From the NCBI RefSeq assembly GCF_000712975.1, contig NZ_JHQL01000001.1, positions 538,625-602,624 on the forward strand: a DNA stretch of 64,000 nt. The letters are read 5' to 3'. This document shows positions 8,253 through 17,205 of this stretch, piece after piece. The position numbers and the translations under genes are program-made. Source of the stretch: Vreelandella neptunia. GTDB lineage: Bacteria > Pseudomonadota > Gammaproteobacteria > Pseudomonadales > Halomonadaceae. The notes under the pieces were generated by a model. It saw only the letters and a program-made list of their open reading frames with translations, had not been told where the DNA came from and made no database searches. Numbering within the stretch: the stretch's first letter is position 1; every line of letters begins with the position of its first letter.

Positions 8253-9134
8253 TCAGGCTGGCATCTGGCCAAAGCGGCCACGATTAACGTCTTCGATTGC
8301 TTCAATAATTTCACGTTCGCTGTTCATGACAAACGGGCCGTGACCAACCACTGGCTCATTAAGCGGTTCTCCGCTTAACAGCAATAAGGTGGCATCACTA
8401 CTGGCGTCAAGCGTAAAGGTTTCACCATCGCGGGATAGTTGGGCTACTTGTGCTTCGCCCACTGCACCTTCGCCATTGATTTGCAGCGTGCCTTTTAGCA
8501 CGACCAGCAGGGTTGTCCACCCACTTGGCTGTGTTAGCGTGGTTTTACTGCCCTCTTTTAACTGCACATCCCACACGTTCATCGGCGAAAACGTCTGTGC
8601 TGGCCCCGAATGGGCGGCGCGGTTGCCATCAATATAGTTACCGGCGATCACGCGCACGCTACCTGCGTGATCAGGTAATGCTGCTACAGGAATCTGGGCA
8701 TTAAAAATTGCCTGATAGCCTGGCGTAGCCATTTTGTTTTTGGCAGGCAAGTTTACCCATAGCTGCACCATCTCAAGTGTGCCGCCTTGCTCTGTAAACG
8801 CGGGCGAATGAAACTCATCGTGCAGAATGCCCGCTCCCGCCGTCATCCACTGTACGTCGCCTGGGCCAATTACGCCGCCTTTGCCCGTCGAGTCTCGGTG
8901 CGCCACTTCCCCTTGGTAGACAATCGTGACCGTTTCAAACCCTCGGTGCGGGTGTTGCCCGACACCGCGTGGCCGCGTGGTGGGAGTAAAGTCGGCGGGG
9001 CCAGCATAGTCTAGTAGCAAAAAAGGACTTAACTGCTCGGAACGAGGGCCATAGGAGAACAGCGAACGCGCCGGAAAGCCGTCACCAACCCAATGAGGGT
9101 GCGGTGCGTTGGTAACACCTACTAACTTTTTCAT
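8253..9134 (-). CDS. Pirin-family cupin protein
   Basis: A 293-aa bicupin of the pirin family. The N-terminal cupin carries the metal-binding set: HPHRGFET (two histidines) and, about 40 residues on, GAGILHDEFH (His and Glu). The C-terminal cupin has the expected PMNVWDVQL and GEPLNEPVVGHGPFVMN features. Bacterial pirins are cytoplasmic metalloproteins; several have quercetinase activity and some bind metabolic enzymes, so the exact role here is open. The start follows a gaggag site. It stands alone, divergent from the mechanosensitive channel. Confidence 0.93.
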   Translation of the reverse strand: MKKLVGVTNAPHPHWVGDGFPARSLFSYGPRSEQLSPFLLLDYAGPADFTPTTRPRGVGQHPHRGFETVTIVYQGEVAHRDSTGKGGVIGPGDVQWMTAGAGILHDEFHSPAFTEQGGTLEMVQLWVNLPAKNKMATPGYQAIFNAQIPVAALPDHAGSVRVIAGNYIDGNRAAHSGPAQTFSPMNVWDVQLKEGSKTTLTQPSGWTTLLVVLKGTLQINGEGAVGEAQVAQLSRDGETFTLDASSDATLLLLSGEPLNEPVVGHGPFVMNSEREIIEAIEDVNRGRFGQMPA

Positions 9135-9182
9135 TGTTTCTCCTCACAGAGTGCGTTGTTGGTTAATAAGGGTACGCGTTAA

Positions 9183-9216
9183 GGGAAGCAACTAATATTA
9201 GGGGAAGCAACTAATA
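9183..9216. repeat. 15-bp direct repeat in intergenic region
   Basis: The sequence gggaagcaactaata occurs at 9183-9197 and 9202-9216 with 4 bases between copies. It lies 50-80 bp upstream of the pirin start and about 190 bp upstream of the channel start. It could be a regulator site or a simple duplication. Confidence 0.6.
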
Positions 9217-9399
9217 GATAGTGAATCTGAGACGCAGAGTTGCAGTGCTGGAACACTAGGTGCTTGCTTGATTGAAGAACGTAGTCTGTACTTTGGTCAA
9301 CCACTGACATGGAGGCACTGTGTTCAACGCAGGGCTGGCGGTTTTTGCGCCAGTTGGTGGCTGGTTGTTTGGCTCACTTATTTTAATGACAAGGTTGGT

Positions 9400-11130
9400 A
9401 TGAAAAAAAACAGCTCGTGGCCTGTGTGGGCTGTGTTGGTTGTCACTTTGGTGCTTTCCAGCGTCTGCACAGCGCAAACTCAAGGAGATGAGAGCGAGGA
9501 TAAGCGATGGTTCGCCATTGATTCGCTTAACACAGGGCTAGGCGATGTGCCTGAGGATGTTGGGCGGATGTCGCCACGGGAAATGGTTCGCAGCTTTTTA
9601 GCGTTCACCGAAAGCGAGGATTACGCCGCAGCCGCGCATTTGCTTAACCTCAACGATATTGATCCAGGCGAACAGCAGGCTCAGGGCGCCGAGCTTGCTA
9701 AACAATTGTCTGAGGTATTAAAACGTGGTGAGTGGTTGGATGCATCTAATATGTCCGGCCGTCAAGACGCGGTGATAGAAGACCCTTCCGGGCAGAACCC
9801 CCAGGCAGGAGAGCCGCAGCGCAATATTGAACTAGCAGCCCTAACCGCAGACGACCAAGCCTACGATGTTCGGCTGGGGCGCTACCGCGTGGGTGAAGAA
9901 GATCCAGTGTGGTTAGTCATGCCAGAGAGCGTGACGTTTATTCCGACTCTCTACGAAGAGTACGGACCTTCAATGCTGGAACGCTATATTCCCGAACGAT
10001 TAAAAGCATCGTTTGGCATGCTAAAAATCTGGGAGTGGTTAGCAATCCCGATTTTTTTAATCGCCATTGGTACGGTGGGAGTGGTCACTTATTACTTCGT
10101 TGGGCTAGTAGCTCGCATCCTGCCTTCTGGCGTGTCTACTATTTTTGCCGATCAAATTGGCGTGCCCATGGCGATGATTGTTATGTCGCTGGTAACGCAG
10201 ATGCTGCTGGACTACGTGGTGTCGTTTTCCGCTATTGCGACGACAACGTTCCGCGTGCTGTTGATCTCTATTATGGCCTGGGGTGCAGGTACTATTGCGT
10301 TGCGTTTTGTCGATACGATTATGCTGCGTTTAACGCGACGCTTGGTGGGGGAAATTGATGACACGAAGCCCAAAGATCAGCGACGGCTGCTAACCTCGCT
10401 ATATGCATTGCGCCGCGCCATTATTCTGATCACTGTAACCGGTGTATCTATCTACATCCTAGGCCAAGTTCAGCTTTTCGAAACTCTTGGCTTGTCTATT
10501 CTAGCATCTGCCAGCGTATTGGCAGTATTAGTGGGTGTGGCGGGGCAAACGGTTCTTGGCAATATTCTTTCCTCGTTTCAGTTATCGCTTGCCAAGCCTA
10601 TCCGTATCGGCGACTTGGTGGTCTTTGAAGGAGAGTGGTGTTATGTCGAAGGGATCTTTTATACCTATATTCGACTGAGATCATGGGACGAACGACGCTT
10701 GATTGTGCCTGTCACCTACTTCACTTCTAAGCCTTTCGATAACTTGTCAGTGAAGAGCACCAAGCTGTACCGATCCTTGGTGCTGACGCTTCACCTAAGT
10801 GCTGATATAGGATTGCTAAGAGATAAATTCCTCGAATTTGCCAAAGAGGAGGAGAACGTTGTTGAACACCATAAGCTGCTCTGTTACGTGACGGCACAAA
10901 CGGGAACGGCCCAAACCATCACCTGCTATTTAATGACATCTGACCCCATGGCAGGCTGGACCGCTGAGATGAACCTGCGCGAGAAGCTGCTAGCCTTTAT
11001 CCGCGATAACCATCCAGAGTGGTGGCCAAGAGAAATCATGGTTATCAGCCATGAAGATATTGCACGCGGAGAAGGGCACGGTAAGCGTTCGCGGGAAGCG
11101 GATAGTTCTGCTGAAAAACCGTCTGAATAA
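9400..11130 (+). CDS. MscS-family mechanosensitive channel with periplasmic N-domain
   Basis: A 576-aa channel protein. A signal peptide (MKKNSSWPV... to CTAQTQ) is followed by a roughly 170-residue acidic periplasmic region, then four to five membrane helices and the MscS core (about residues 370-480): pore-lining glycine/alanine-rich helix LASASVLAVLVGVAGQTVLGN, then the beta domain IRIGDLVVFEGEWCYVE and the lower region. The frame is open further upstream to 9268, but only the ATG at 9400 begins a proper signal peptide. It belongs to the larger MscS relatives, useful for hypo-osmotic shock in a halophile. It ends just before a strong terminator. Confidence 0.92.
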   Translation: MKKNSSWPVWAVLVVTLVLSSVCTAQTQGDESEDKRWFAIDSLNTGLGDVPEDVGRMSPREMVRSFLAFTESEDYAAAAHLLNLNDIDPGEQQAQGAELAKQLSEVLKRGEWLDASNMSGRQDAVIEDPSGQNPQAGEPQRNIELAALTADDQAYDVRLGRYRVGEEDPVWLVMPESVTFIPTLYEEYGPSMLERYIPERLKASFGMLKIWEWLAIPIFLIAIGTVGVVTYYFVGLVARILPSGVSTIFADQIGVPMAMIVMSLVTQMLLDYVVSFSAIATTTFRVLLISIMAWGAGTIALRFVDTIMLRLTRRLVGEIDDTKPKDQRRLLTSLYALRRAIILITVTGVSIYILGQVQLFETLGLSILASASVLAVLVGVAGQTVLGNILSSFQLSLAKPIRIGDLVVFEGEWCYVEGIFYTYIRLRSWDERRLIVPVTYFTSKPFDNLSVKSTKLYRSLVLTLHLSADIGLLRDKFLEFAKEEENVVEHHKLLCYVTAQTGTAQTITCYLMTSDPMAGWTAEMNLREKLLAFIRDNHPEWWPREIMVISHEDIARGEGHGKRSREADSSAEKPSE

Positions 11131-11139
11131 TAGACATTA

Positions 11140-11166
11140 AGCAGCGGCAAGTGCCGCTGCTTTTAT
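11140..11166 (+). terminator. Intrinsic terminator after MscS gene
   Basis: Perfect stem gcagcggc-aagt-gccgctgc flanked by further A/T pairs and followed by TTTT. It can also serve the convergent acyltransferase fusion gene on the minus strand. Confidence 0.85.
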
Positions 11167-11185
11167 CAGTTCTATCGCTCAGTGT

Positions 11186-14100
11186 TTAGTTACAAAGTGT
11201 CAAAAATCCATCTTCGTCGATAAACCCTTTATCGCCGGTGACGAACCAACGTTGACCGTCGAGTTCTTTAATGGCGGCGGCGGTGCGTTTCGAGTCTTTT
11301 AGGTAGCCCTGCGTCAATTGGGGGCCGCTGATCAAAATCATGCCTGCTTCTCCGGTAGGCTGTTCTGCAAAGCTTTCCGGCTCAACGATCTTAACGCTGG
11401 TGCCGGGGAGTGGCATGCCCACAGTGCCTGCTTTACTGCCTTGCTGTATTTTCTGGTAATGAGCGCCCAACGAATCCGGCAGGTTGACCGATGCCACCGG
11501 AGCGGTTTCAGTTGCCCCATAGCCTGTATATATAGGCTTATGGAATTTATGCGCAAACTCCTTACATGCATTTTCATTTAGGGTATCAGCACTAATAACT
11601 ACTGCTCGTAGGCTTTCCAGCATGAGTGGGTGCACGTTAGGGTTGTGATTTAAGCGCTGTAGAAAGTCTGATGTACCGAACATCAGGGTGGCTCTGTGCT
11701 TGGCGACAGCGCTGGCAATGCCAGGAGTGTCGTTCGGGTCAGCGTGGCAGACCAGCGGCAGGCCTTCGATAAGTGGCATCAACTGGGTAACGGTGAGCCC
11801 AAAGGCATGAAACAGAGGCAGCGAGCCCAACACCACATCATCATGTTGGGTGTTAAGCACATCGGAGGTCTGCTTGATATTGGCCATCAGGTTGCGGTGG
11901 CTCAGCATGACGCCTTTAGGTTGCCCTTCACTTTTGCCTGAAAACACAATGGCGGCGGTGGTATCGGCATCTCTACTACGGCAGTAAAGGCGCTGAAGTA
12001 GCCACGCAGGCAGCAGGCGAACGGCAAGCCAAGTGCTGACGCGTTCATGGCGGTGGATACCGGCTTGCAGGTCTTCCAGGTAAATCGTCTGAGTATTTGC
12101 CAGCTGTGAACTGACGTTTAGCCCTTGCTGCTGGAGTTTTTCGACAAAGTGGCGCGAGGTAAACACGGTGTCGATGTTGGCTTGGGTGAGTGCCGCAGAC
12201 AATAGAGTGTTGTTCGAGGCGTTATTCTGGCTGTCGTTAGGAGTGTCATTGAAACTGTCGTTAACATGATAGTTGAGGTTGATCAGCGTTTTTCCAGCGA
12301 GAAGGGTTGCCATAGTGGCCAGTGCACCCACGCTGCTATTGGGCAGCAGTAGGCCCACGTTTTGCTCTGGGGTTAGCGTGTGAATACGCTTTGCAATAAG
12401 CAGGCTGGCGGTAAGCGCTTGGCCTGTCGTTAGCGGAGGGCTAAGGGTGTCGGTGAGTGCTTGTGCGCCGAGGTTACGCTTCACGCTACGAATCCAGGCG
12501 TCGGGCAGCGAGGGCAGTTCATCAATAGCATGTTGCCACGAGTTGGTGGCTTGTTCGAAGATGCGCCGTTTAAGCACGTCCGCAGGGGTGTCTTTAGGCA
12601 GCGGCTTGCCAAATGCAACGACGACTGAACGATGGAGAGGCGCGTTACGCAGCTCTTTGAGTTTGCTAGATGAGCGTGAAAACTGACTGCCCCACAGCCC
12701 GCGCAGGTAAAACGGCACAATACGTACCTCTGGGTTTGCCAGCTTACAGGCACGTTCGTAGCCTCGGCGCAGCTCACCTAACTGGCCGTTGCGACTAATC
12801 GCGCCTTCGGGGAACAGGCATACCACTTCACCGCTATTCAGCTGTTCGGCAACGGCGGCTAAGGCATTATCGGCACCAGCCCCCCGTTCGATTGGAATAC
12901 AGCCCAGCGCCTTAAAAAACCAACGTAAGTACCAGCGCTGATAAATATCTTTCAGCATGACAAAGCGCACGGGGCGGGGGCTAGCAATTTGCACCATTGC
13001 CCAGTCTACCCAACTGATATGGTTGCCGAGCAGTAGCACGCCGCCTTGAGCGGGTAAATTTTCGAGCCCATGTACATCGACACGGTAGCGGCGGGTTAGC
13101 AGAAAACTGAGTAGAAAGCGCACCAGGCTTTGGGGCAGTTTGAAAATGGTGTAACCACCGCCCACCATGGCAACGCTTGCCACGATCAGTAACAGGTAGT
13201 GGCTATCCACACCTGCTAAGGCGAACAGCGCAGTGAGCGCCAGAAAGCCCAGCATGGAGAGGTTCTGAATCCAGTTGTTGGCAGCCAGCACAGTGCCTAG
13301 CTCATGGTCTGCCGCGTGAAATTGAATCAGTGCATTGAGCGGTACAATGAATAGCCCGCCCATCATGCCAATCAACACAAAGTTCATCGCTTGGCTAATG
13401 GGTGTGGTGAGCAGTGGCAGGCACCACAGGCCAACCGCAACGCCGACAGCACCTAATGGAATTAAACCGGTTTCAATGCGGTTACGAGACAGCTTGCTGG
13501 CCAGTAATGACCCCAGGGCAATCCCAATACCGCTAGCGGCAAGAATCCCTTGTAGCACTAAGGTGTTATCAATGCTGAGTGCGTCTTTGGCATAGGCGGG
13601 AAATGCGGCGAGCAGCACTTGGCCCACCGACCAGAAGGTCGCAAGGCCGATGATTGACAGCCGTAGCACCGGCTGGCGGCCAAGAATGCTCAAATTGTCT
13701 TTCAGTGCGCTGCCTTTGATATAGCGTTGCCAAGTGAGCGGGGTCGTCGAGGGCTGCGTGTTATCCAGCTTCAGGCGATAAAGTGCCATCACTTGGATGA
13801 CGCTGTTCAATACCAGCAGCCAGCCCAGCGGTGCAATGCTGCGCAATAGCTCGCCGGGTGTTTGGGCGCTGGGTAAAATCCAGCTTTCAAACAAGGCGGT
13901 AAAGGCCACGGTGCCCGCCAAAATGGCACCAATGGTGATGGCCTGGATAAGCCCATTAGCTTCTGCCAAGCGAGGCTTGCCAAACAGTCCTTTCACCAAG
14001 CCATATTTGGCAGGGGAGTAAAAGGCCGACTGAATCGCCAGCACCAGCGTCATGGCAAACGCCAGCCAAAACCAGCCTTGGTAGTAAGCGGCGGTGATGC

Positions 14101-14374
14101 CCAGTGAAACAGCAACGGCGGCCCAGGCGGAAACCCGTAGAATACGCACTTTGGGGTAGCTATCTGCCACATGGCCTGCTGGGCTAAAGAGTAAAATAAA
14201 CGGCAAAAGGATAAGCCCGTTGACCAGTGCCGTGAGTACCACCTGGGTTTCACCGTCGTAGCTTTTAAAAATCGTGTTTTGAATAACAATTTTATGCCCT
14301 AAATCCACAAAGGCATTTAAGAAAATGGCAATCAGATAGGGCCAGACGCCCGCGATGCGTAGTAAAGGTTGCAT
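11186..14374 (-). CDS. MFS lysophospholipid transporter-PlsC acyltransferase-AMP-ligase fusion, short C-terminus
   Basis: A 1062-aa fusion related to LplT plus Aas, the system that imports and re-acylates lysophospholipids. Residues 1-415 are a 12-helix MFS domain (LplT-like), about 430-625 a PlsC acyltransferase with NHISWVD and FPEGAISR motifs, and about 640-1062 an AMP-binding ligase (TGYGATE, VTGDKGFIDEDG). The protein stops at GFLTLCN, right where E. coli Aas continues for roughly 100 residues with the C-terminal ligase subdomain and its catalytic lysine. The P-loop reads FSGKSEGQPKG rather than the usual TSG-S-E-G form. No other frame supplies the missing part. Transport and acyl transfer may work while acyl-ACP synthesis may not; this is inference. 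Confidence 0.88.
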   Translation of the reverse strand: MQPLLRIAGVWPYLIAIFLNAFVDLGHKIVIQNTIFKSYDGETQVVLTALVNGLILLPFILLFSPAGHVADSYPKVRILRVSAWAAVAVSLGITAAYYQGWFWLAFAMTLVLAIQSAFYSPAKYGLVKGLFGKPRLAEANGLIQAITIGAILAGTVAFTALFESWILPSAQTPGELLRSIAPLGWLLVLNSVIQVMALYRLKLDNTQPSTTPLTWQRYIKGSALKDNLSILGRQPVLRLSIIGLATFWSVGQVLLAAFPAYAKDALSIDNTLVLQGILAASGIGIALGSLLASKLSRNRIETGLIPLGAVGVAVGLWCLPLLTTPISQAMNFVLIGMMGGLFIVPLNALIQFHAADHELGTVLAANNWIQNLSMLGFLALTALFALAGVDSHYLLLIVASVAMVGGGYTIFKLPQSLVRFLLSFLLTRRYRVDVHGLENLPAQGGVLLLGNHISWVDWAMVQIASPRPVRFVMLKDIYQRWYLRWFFKALGCIPIERGAGADNALAAVAEQLNSGEVVCLFPEGAISRNGQLGELRRGYERACKLANPEVRIVPFYLRGLWGSQFSRSSSKLKELRNAPLHRSVVVAFGKPLPKDTPADVLKRRIFEQATNSWQHAIDELPSLPDAWIRSVKRNLGAQALTDTLSPPLTTGQALTASLLIAKRIHTLTPEQNVGLLLPNSSVGALATMATLLAGKTLINLNYHVNDSFNDTPNDSQNNASNNTLLSAALTQANIDTVFTSRHFVEKLQQQGLNVSSQLANTQTIYLEDLQAGIHRHERVSTWLAVRLLPAWLLQRLYCRSRDADTTAAIVFSGKSEGQPKGVMLSHRNLMANIKQTSDVLNTQHDDVVLGSLPLFHAFGLTVTQLMPLIEGLPLVCHADPNDTPGIASAVAKHRATLMFGTSDFLQRLNHNPNVHPLMLESLRAVVISADTLNENACKEFAHKFHKPIYTGYGATETAPVASVNLPDSLGAHYQKIQQGSKAGTVGMPLPGTSVKIVEPESFAEQPTGEAGMILISGPQLTQGYLKDSKRTAAAIKELDGQRWFVTGDKGFIDEDGFLTLCN

Positions 14375-14508
14375 GAAATGACGCCTTGTAAACCAGAAGT
14401 TAGGGCACTTTCGGTAAATGGAGCTAATGTTGCAACTCTGGTGGTTAAAGTTGTGTTATTTGGGCTTTAAGGTATCGTTATACGCTACTTTATGTGTCTG
14501 GAGGTCAT

Positions 14509-15267
14509 GTGTCTCAGACAAGAGCACTTATCGATACCTTAAAGCGTCAGCTGCGTTCCCAGGGTAAAACCTATGCGGATGTGGCGATATGGCTTGAGTT
14601 AAGCGAGGCCTCGGTCAAGCGACTGTTCGCTGAACAGCACATCACCTTAGAGCGGTTAGAGTGCATTTGCGACCAGCTTAACCTGGAATTTTCCGAGCTG
14701 GTGCAAGCCATGCAAGAAGAAGCGCATCGTTTACAGGAGCTAACCCAGGCGCAAGAGCAGAGCATTGTCGATGACCGTGAGCTGTTTTTGGTCGCTGTGT
14801 GTGTGATTAACGGCTATCGGTTTGATGAAATTCATCATCAGTACCAGCTCAGCGAGGCGCAGTGTACTCGCCAGCTGCTGGCGCTAGAGCGACTAAAGTT
14901 GATTGACCTGTTGCCGGGTAATCGAATCCGGCGGCGTGTGGCCGCGAATTTTCGCTGGCGCCCTGGGGGGCCTATTCAACGTTTTTTCCAGCAATATATT
15001 GCCACGGAGTTTTTTCACTCCCATTTCGATAGTGACGGCGAAAAGCTGATGGTACTGAATGGCTTGCTTTCCCATGCGGGCAATGCGGAATGGCAGCAAA
15101 CGATGCAGCGGCTGGCGAAAGAATTTCACGCCCTGTGTGAACGGGAAAGCGGGTTGCCCATTCATCAGCGCTTTGGCACTACCTCGGTACTGGCTGTTCG
15201 GCAATGGCAGTCAACGCTGTTTAAAGATGTTGCTCGCGGGTCGTACCAGCAAACTAAAAGTCTATAA
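14509..15267 (+). CDS. Helix-turn-helix transcriptional regulator (XRE-like)
   Basis: A 252-aa regulator. Residues 5-65 form an HTH of the Cro/CI type (KTYADVAIWLELSEASVKRLF). A linker helix rich in Gln/Glu follows, then about 150 residues with no recognised ligand domain. I chose the GTG at 14509 because ggagg lies 4 nt upstream and the protein then begins just before the HTH; a GTG at 14494 lacks such a site. It is divergent from the phospholipid fusion gene and 57 nt upstream of rlmA. Possible control of either neighbour is unproven. Confidence 0.8.
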   Translation: MSQTRALIDTLKRQLRSQGKTYADVAIWLELSEASVKRLFAEQHITLERLECICDQLNLEFSELVQAMQEEAHRLQELTQAQEQSIVDDRELFLVAVCVINGYRFDEIHHQYQLSEAQCTRQLLALERLKLIDLLPGNRIRRRVAANFRWRPGGPIQRFFQQYIATEFFHSHFDSDGEKLMVLNGLLSHAGNAEWQQTMQRLAKEFHALCERESGLPIHQRFGTTSVLAVRQWQSTLFKDVARGSYQQTKSL

Positions 15268-15324
15268 AAACTGTTTTTATTACCGAATACCTTAAAAGTA
15301 CACATCTTATGAGCTTACATTGTT

Positions 15325-16185
15325 ATGAATAGCACTCCTTTTCAAGCGCTGGCCTGTCCGCTAGATGGTGAGCCGCTTCATCTGGCAGGCAGTGCTTGGC
15401 GCTGCGCTGCTGGGCACAGCTTTGATGTTGCCAAGCAAGGTTACGTCAACTTGCTTCCAGTGCAGCAAAAGCGTTCCACCGACCCCGGCGACAGTAAGCC
15501 GATGGTGGCGGCAAGGCAGCGTTTTCTTGAGGCTGGTTATTATCAGCCTATTGCTCAGGCCGTAAGCAAACATCTGTTAAGCCATGCTGAGGTTCGGTCT
15601 GCCAGCTCGTTTGGCTGCCTGGATGCTGGCTGCGGTGAAGGCTATTACTTGCGTGAGCTATCCCGTGCTGCATTGAATTCGCGGCCACTGTCACTGGTGG
15701 GATTAGATATTTCCAAATGGGCAGTGCTGGCGGCAGCCAAGCAAGACGATAAAAAAATGCCGCATTGTAGTTGGGTCGTTGGTAGTAATGCTCACTTGCC
15801 AGTGCAAACGGCAACGCTCGATAGTGTGCTATGTATGTTTGGCTTTCCAGTGCATCACGAATTTGCGCGGGTATTAAAGCCGGGTGGCCTGTTGGTACAG
15901 GTTGAAGCATGGGCAGGGCACTTGCGTGAGCTGCGAGAGGTGATTTATCCCACGCTTAAGCCAGACGCGACAAGCGAACGGAAGGTGCCGGAGGGCTTTG
16001 TTCAGTTGCAGACGGAATCACTTAGCTATCAAATAGCGTTGGAAGGGCAAGATTCGATTGGTGATTTATTAGCGATGACGCCACATCTATACCGCGCCAG
16101 TCAGGAAGGCCGAGCACGTGCAGCGGCGCTGGAGGCGTTAACGCTGACGGTGGATGCCAGGCTAATGATATATGAGCGGTCATAA
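15325..16185 (+). CDS. rlmA: 23S rRNA (guanine-N1)-methyltransferase RlmA
   Basis: SAM-dependent enzyme of 286 aa that methylates G745 of 23S rRNA. The N-terminus has the Zn-binding pattern (ACPLDGEPL then WRCAAGHSFD), followed by GYVNLLPVQQK and DSKPMVAARQRFLEAGYY, all hallmarks of RlmA. The Rossmann SAM site is LDAGCGEGYY near residue 100. No strong ribosome site precedes the ATG. It follows an HTH regulator and is followed by an unusual tandem-repeat region. Confidence 0.92.
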   Translation: MNSTPFQALACPLDGEPLHLAGSAWRCAAGHSFDVAKQGYVNLLPVQQKRSTDPGDSKPMVAARQRFLEAGYYQPIAQAVSKHLLSHAEVRSASSFGCLDAGCGEGYYLRELSRAALNSRPLSLVGLDISKWAVLAAAKQDDKKMPHCSWVVGSNAHLPVQTATLDSVLCMFGFPVHHEFARVLKPGGLLVQVEAWAGHLRELREVIYPTLKPDATSERKVPEGFVQLQTESLSYQIALEGQDSIGDLLAMTPHLYRASQEGRARAAALEALTLTVDARLMIYERS

Positions 16186-16213
16186 GGGGCGGGCATAAGA
16201 AGGGTAGCAAAAA

Positions 16214-16330
16214 AGAGAGTGTAAAAAATCTAATCGCACTCTCTCAATTACTCTTTCAATTACATTCTCAAGTACTTTTTCAAGTACTTTTTCAAGTACT
16301 TTTTCAAGTACTGTCTCAATGTCACTCTCT
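16214..16330. repeat. 12-bp tandem repeat array framed by a hairpin arm
   Basis: Seven consecutive 12-bp units run from 16242 to 16325, consensus tttcaagtactt. The middle four contain the 8-bp palindrome aagtactt or a one-base variant (starts 16270, 16282, 16294, 16306), always 12 bp apart. The array is framed by agagagtg (16214-16221), which can pair with cactctct at 16237-16244 or with a second copy at 16323-16330 followed by TTTTA. It is not coding. It may form alternative hairpins at the 3' end of the rlmA transcript. Confidence 0.85.
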
Positions 16331-16352
16331 TTTATTCTTAACCCATGAACGC

Positions 16353-16380
16353 AACAAGGCCCGCATAAGCGGGCCTTGTT
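16353..16380. terminator. Terminator hairpin after cold-shock gene
   Basis: Perfect 12-bp stem aacaaggcccgc-ataa-gcgggccttgtt between rlmA and the convergent cold-shock gene. The T-run is weak on both sides; the strong stem and position support termination of the csp transcript. Confidence 0.7.
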
Positions 16381-16425
16381 ATCTGAACCGGTTAAGGTTC
16401 GAGCAAATTCTTAAACCGTTAAGGC

Positions 16426-16632
16426 TTAGGACATTTGCTTGATGTTAGAAGCCTGAAGGCCTTTCTTACCCTGGGTAACGTCAAAAGAAACGTTAGCACC
16501 TTCTTGAAGGGTTTTGAAACCGTCAGACTGAATTTCAGAGAAATGAGCAAAAAGGTCGTCGCCGCCGTCAGAAGGAGCGATGAAACCAAAACCTTTAGTG
16601 TCGTTAAACCATTTAACTGTGCCAGTTGCCAT
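16426..16632 (-). CDS. CspA-family cold-shock protein
   Basis: A 68-aa single cold-shock domain. Both RNA-binding motifs are intact: RNP1 as KGFGFIAP and RNP2 as DLFAHFS, with the N-terminal GTVKWFND. It binds single-stranded nucleic acid and melts RNA structures. The ATG follows a purine-rich site (aaaggatc). The 220 bp upstream carry no gene and probably contain the promoter and a long 5' leader, as is usual for csp genes; cold induction cannot be judged from the sequence. Several paralogues are normally present per genome, so no letter is assigned. Confidence 0.96.
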   Translation of the reverse strand: MATGTVKWFNDTKGFGFIAPSDGGDDLFAHFSEIQSDGFKTLQEGANVSFDVTQGKKGLQASNIKQMS

Positions 16633-16854
16633 GATGTAGATCCTTTCGCGCTAATGCGCCGTAATAAAATTCCTGGTATTACCCAGATGAAAAGTAGCGG
16701 GTGAAACAAGGAATACAATATCAGGCTGCCGAAATAGATCGTACACTTCTGAAACCATGCTGCTTGCTAACCAACTGACGCTACAGTGACATGATTTTTC
16801 CTTCGGGTCAAAGCCTTTTATGAATATTTTCTAGAAGCGGTGTCATGGTACGGG

Positions 16855-17070
16855 CTACTTCCACCCCATTTTCCATGTGCTAGCGTCTTTTAAATCTTGC
16901 CATGCAAGAATGATCTCACGGTTGGAATGAATAGCTTCAATGACTACTTCCACAACCTGCTCTTCTTCATTGCGCAGGAGTTTTGTGACGATAAAGTGTT
17001 TCTCTTTATGGCGAGGCTGAGTGGCAGTCCATTTGCTGTTGAGAAGTTTGCTAGGGTTGAGGCTATTCAC
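16855..17070 (-). CDS. TIGR02450-family Trp-rich small protein
   Basis: A 71-aa protein with the pattern of the TIGR02450 family: NPSKLLNSKWTA near the start, KEKHFIVTKL in the middle and a tryptophan-rich end (LAWQDLKDASTWKMGWK). The start is GTG at 17068-17070 with aggag 7 nt upstream. The function of the family is unknown; it occurs widely in marine and halophilic gammaproteobacteria. It stands alone between the cold-shock gene and the deaminase. Confidence 0.88.
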   Translation of the reverse strand: MNSLNPSKLLNSKWTATQPRHKEKHFIVTKLLRNEEEQVVEVVIEAIHSNREIILAWQDLKDASTWKMGWK

Positions 17071-17205
17071 GATGATGCTCCTGTGAGTTGGGGGCTATAT
17101 GGCGAGTCAGTCTAATATTTATTATTAAAAGTAGTATCTTTAGCAGGGCGTCGTTGAAGCGGTAATTCTGGTGCTACGGCACATTATCAATACAAGGAGA
17201 ATCCT

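Noticed and set aside
9909..10358. 149-codon frame inside the MscS gene
   Set aside because: Same strand, shifted frame, Cys/Arg-rich translation without a domain.
15548..15910. 120-codon frame antisense to rlmA
   Set aside because: No start signal; overlaps the SAM-binding core of a solid gene.
16242..16325. Possible CRISPR-like array
   Set aside because: Units are 12 bp with no spacers, so this is a plain tandem repeat.
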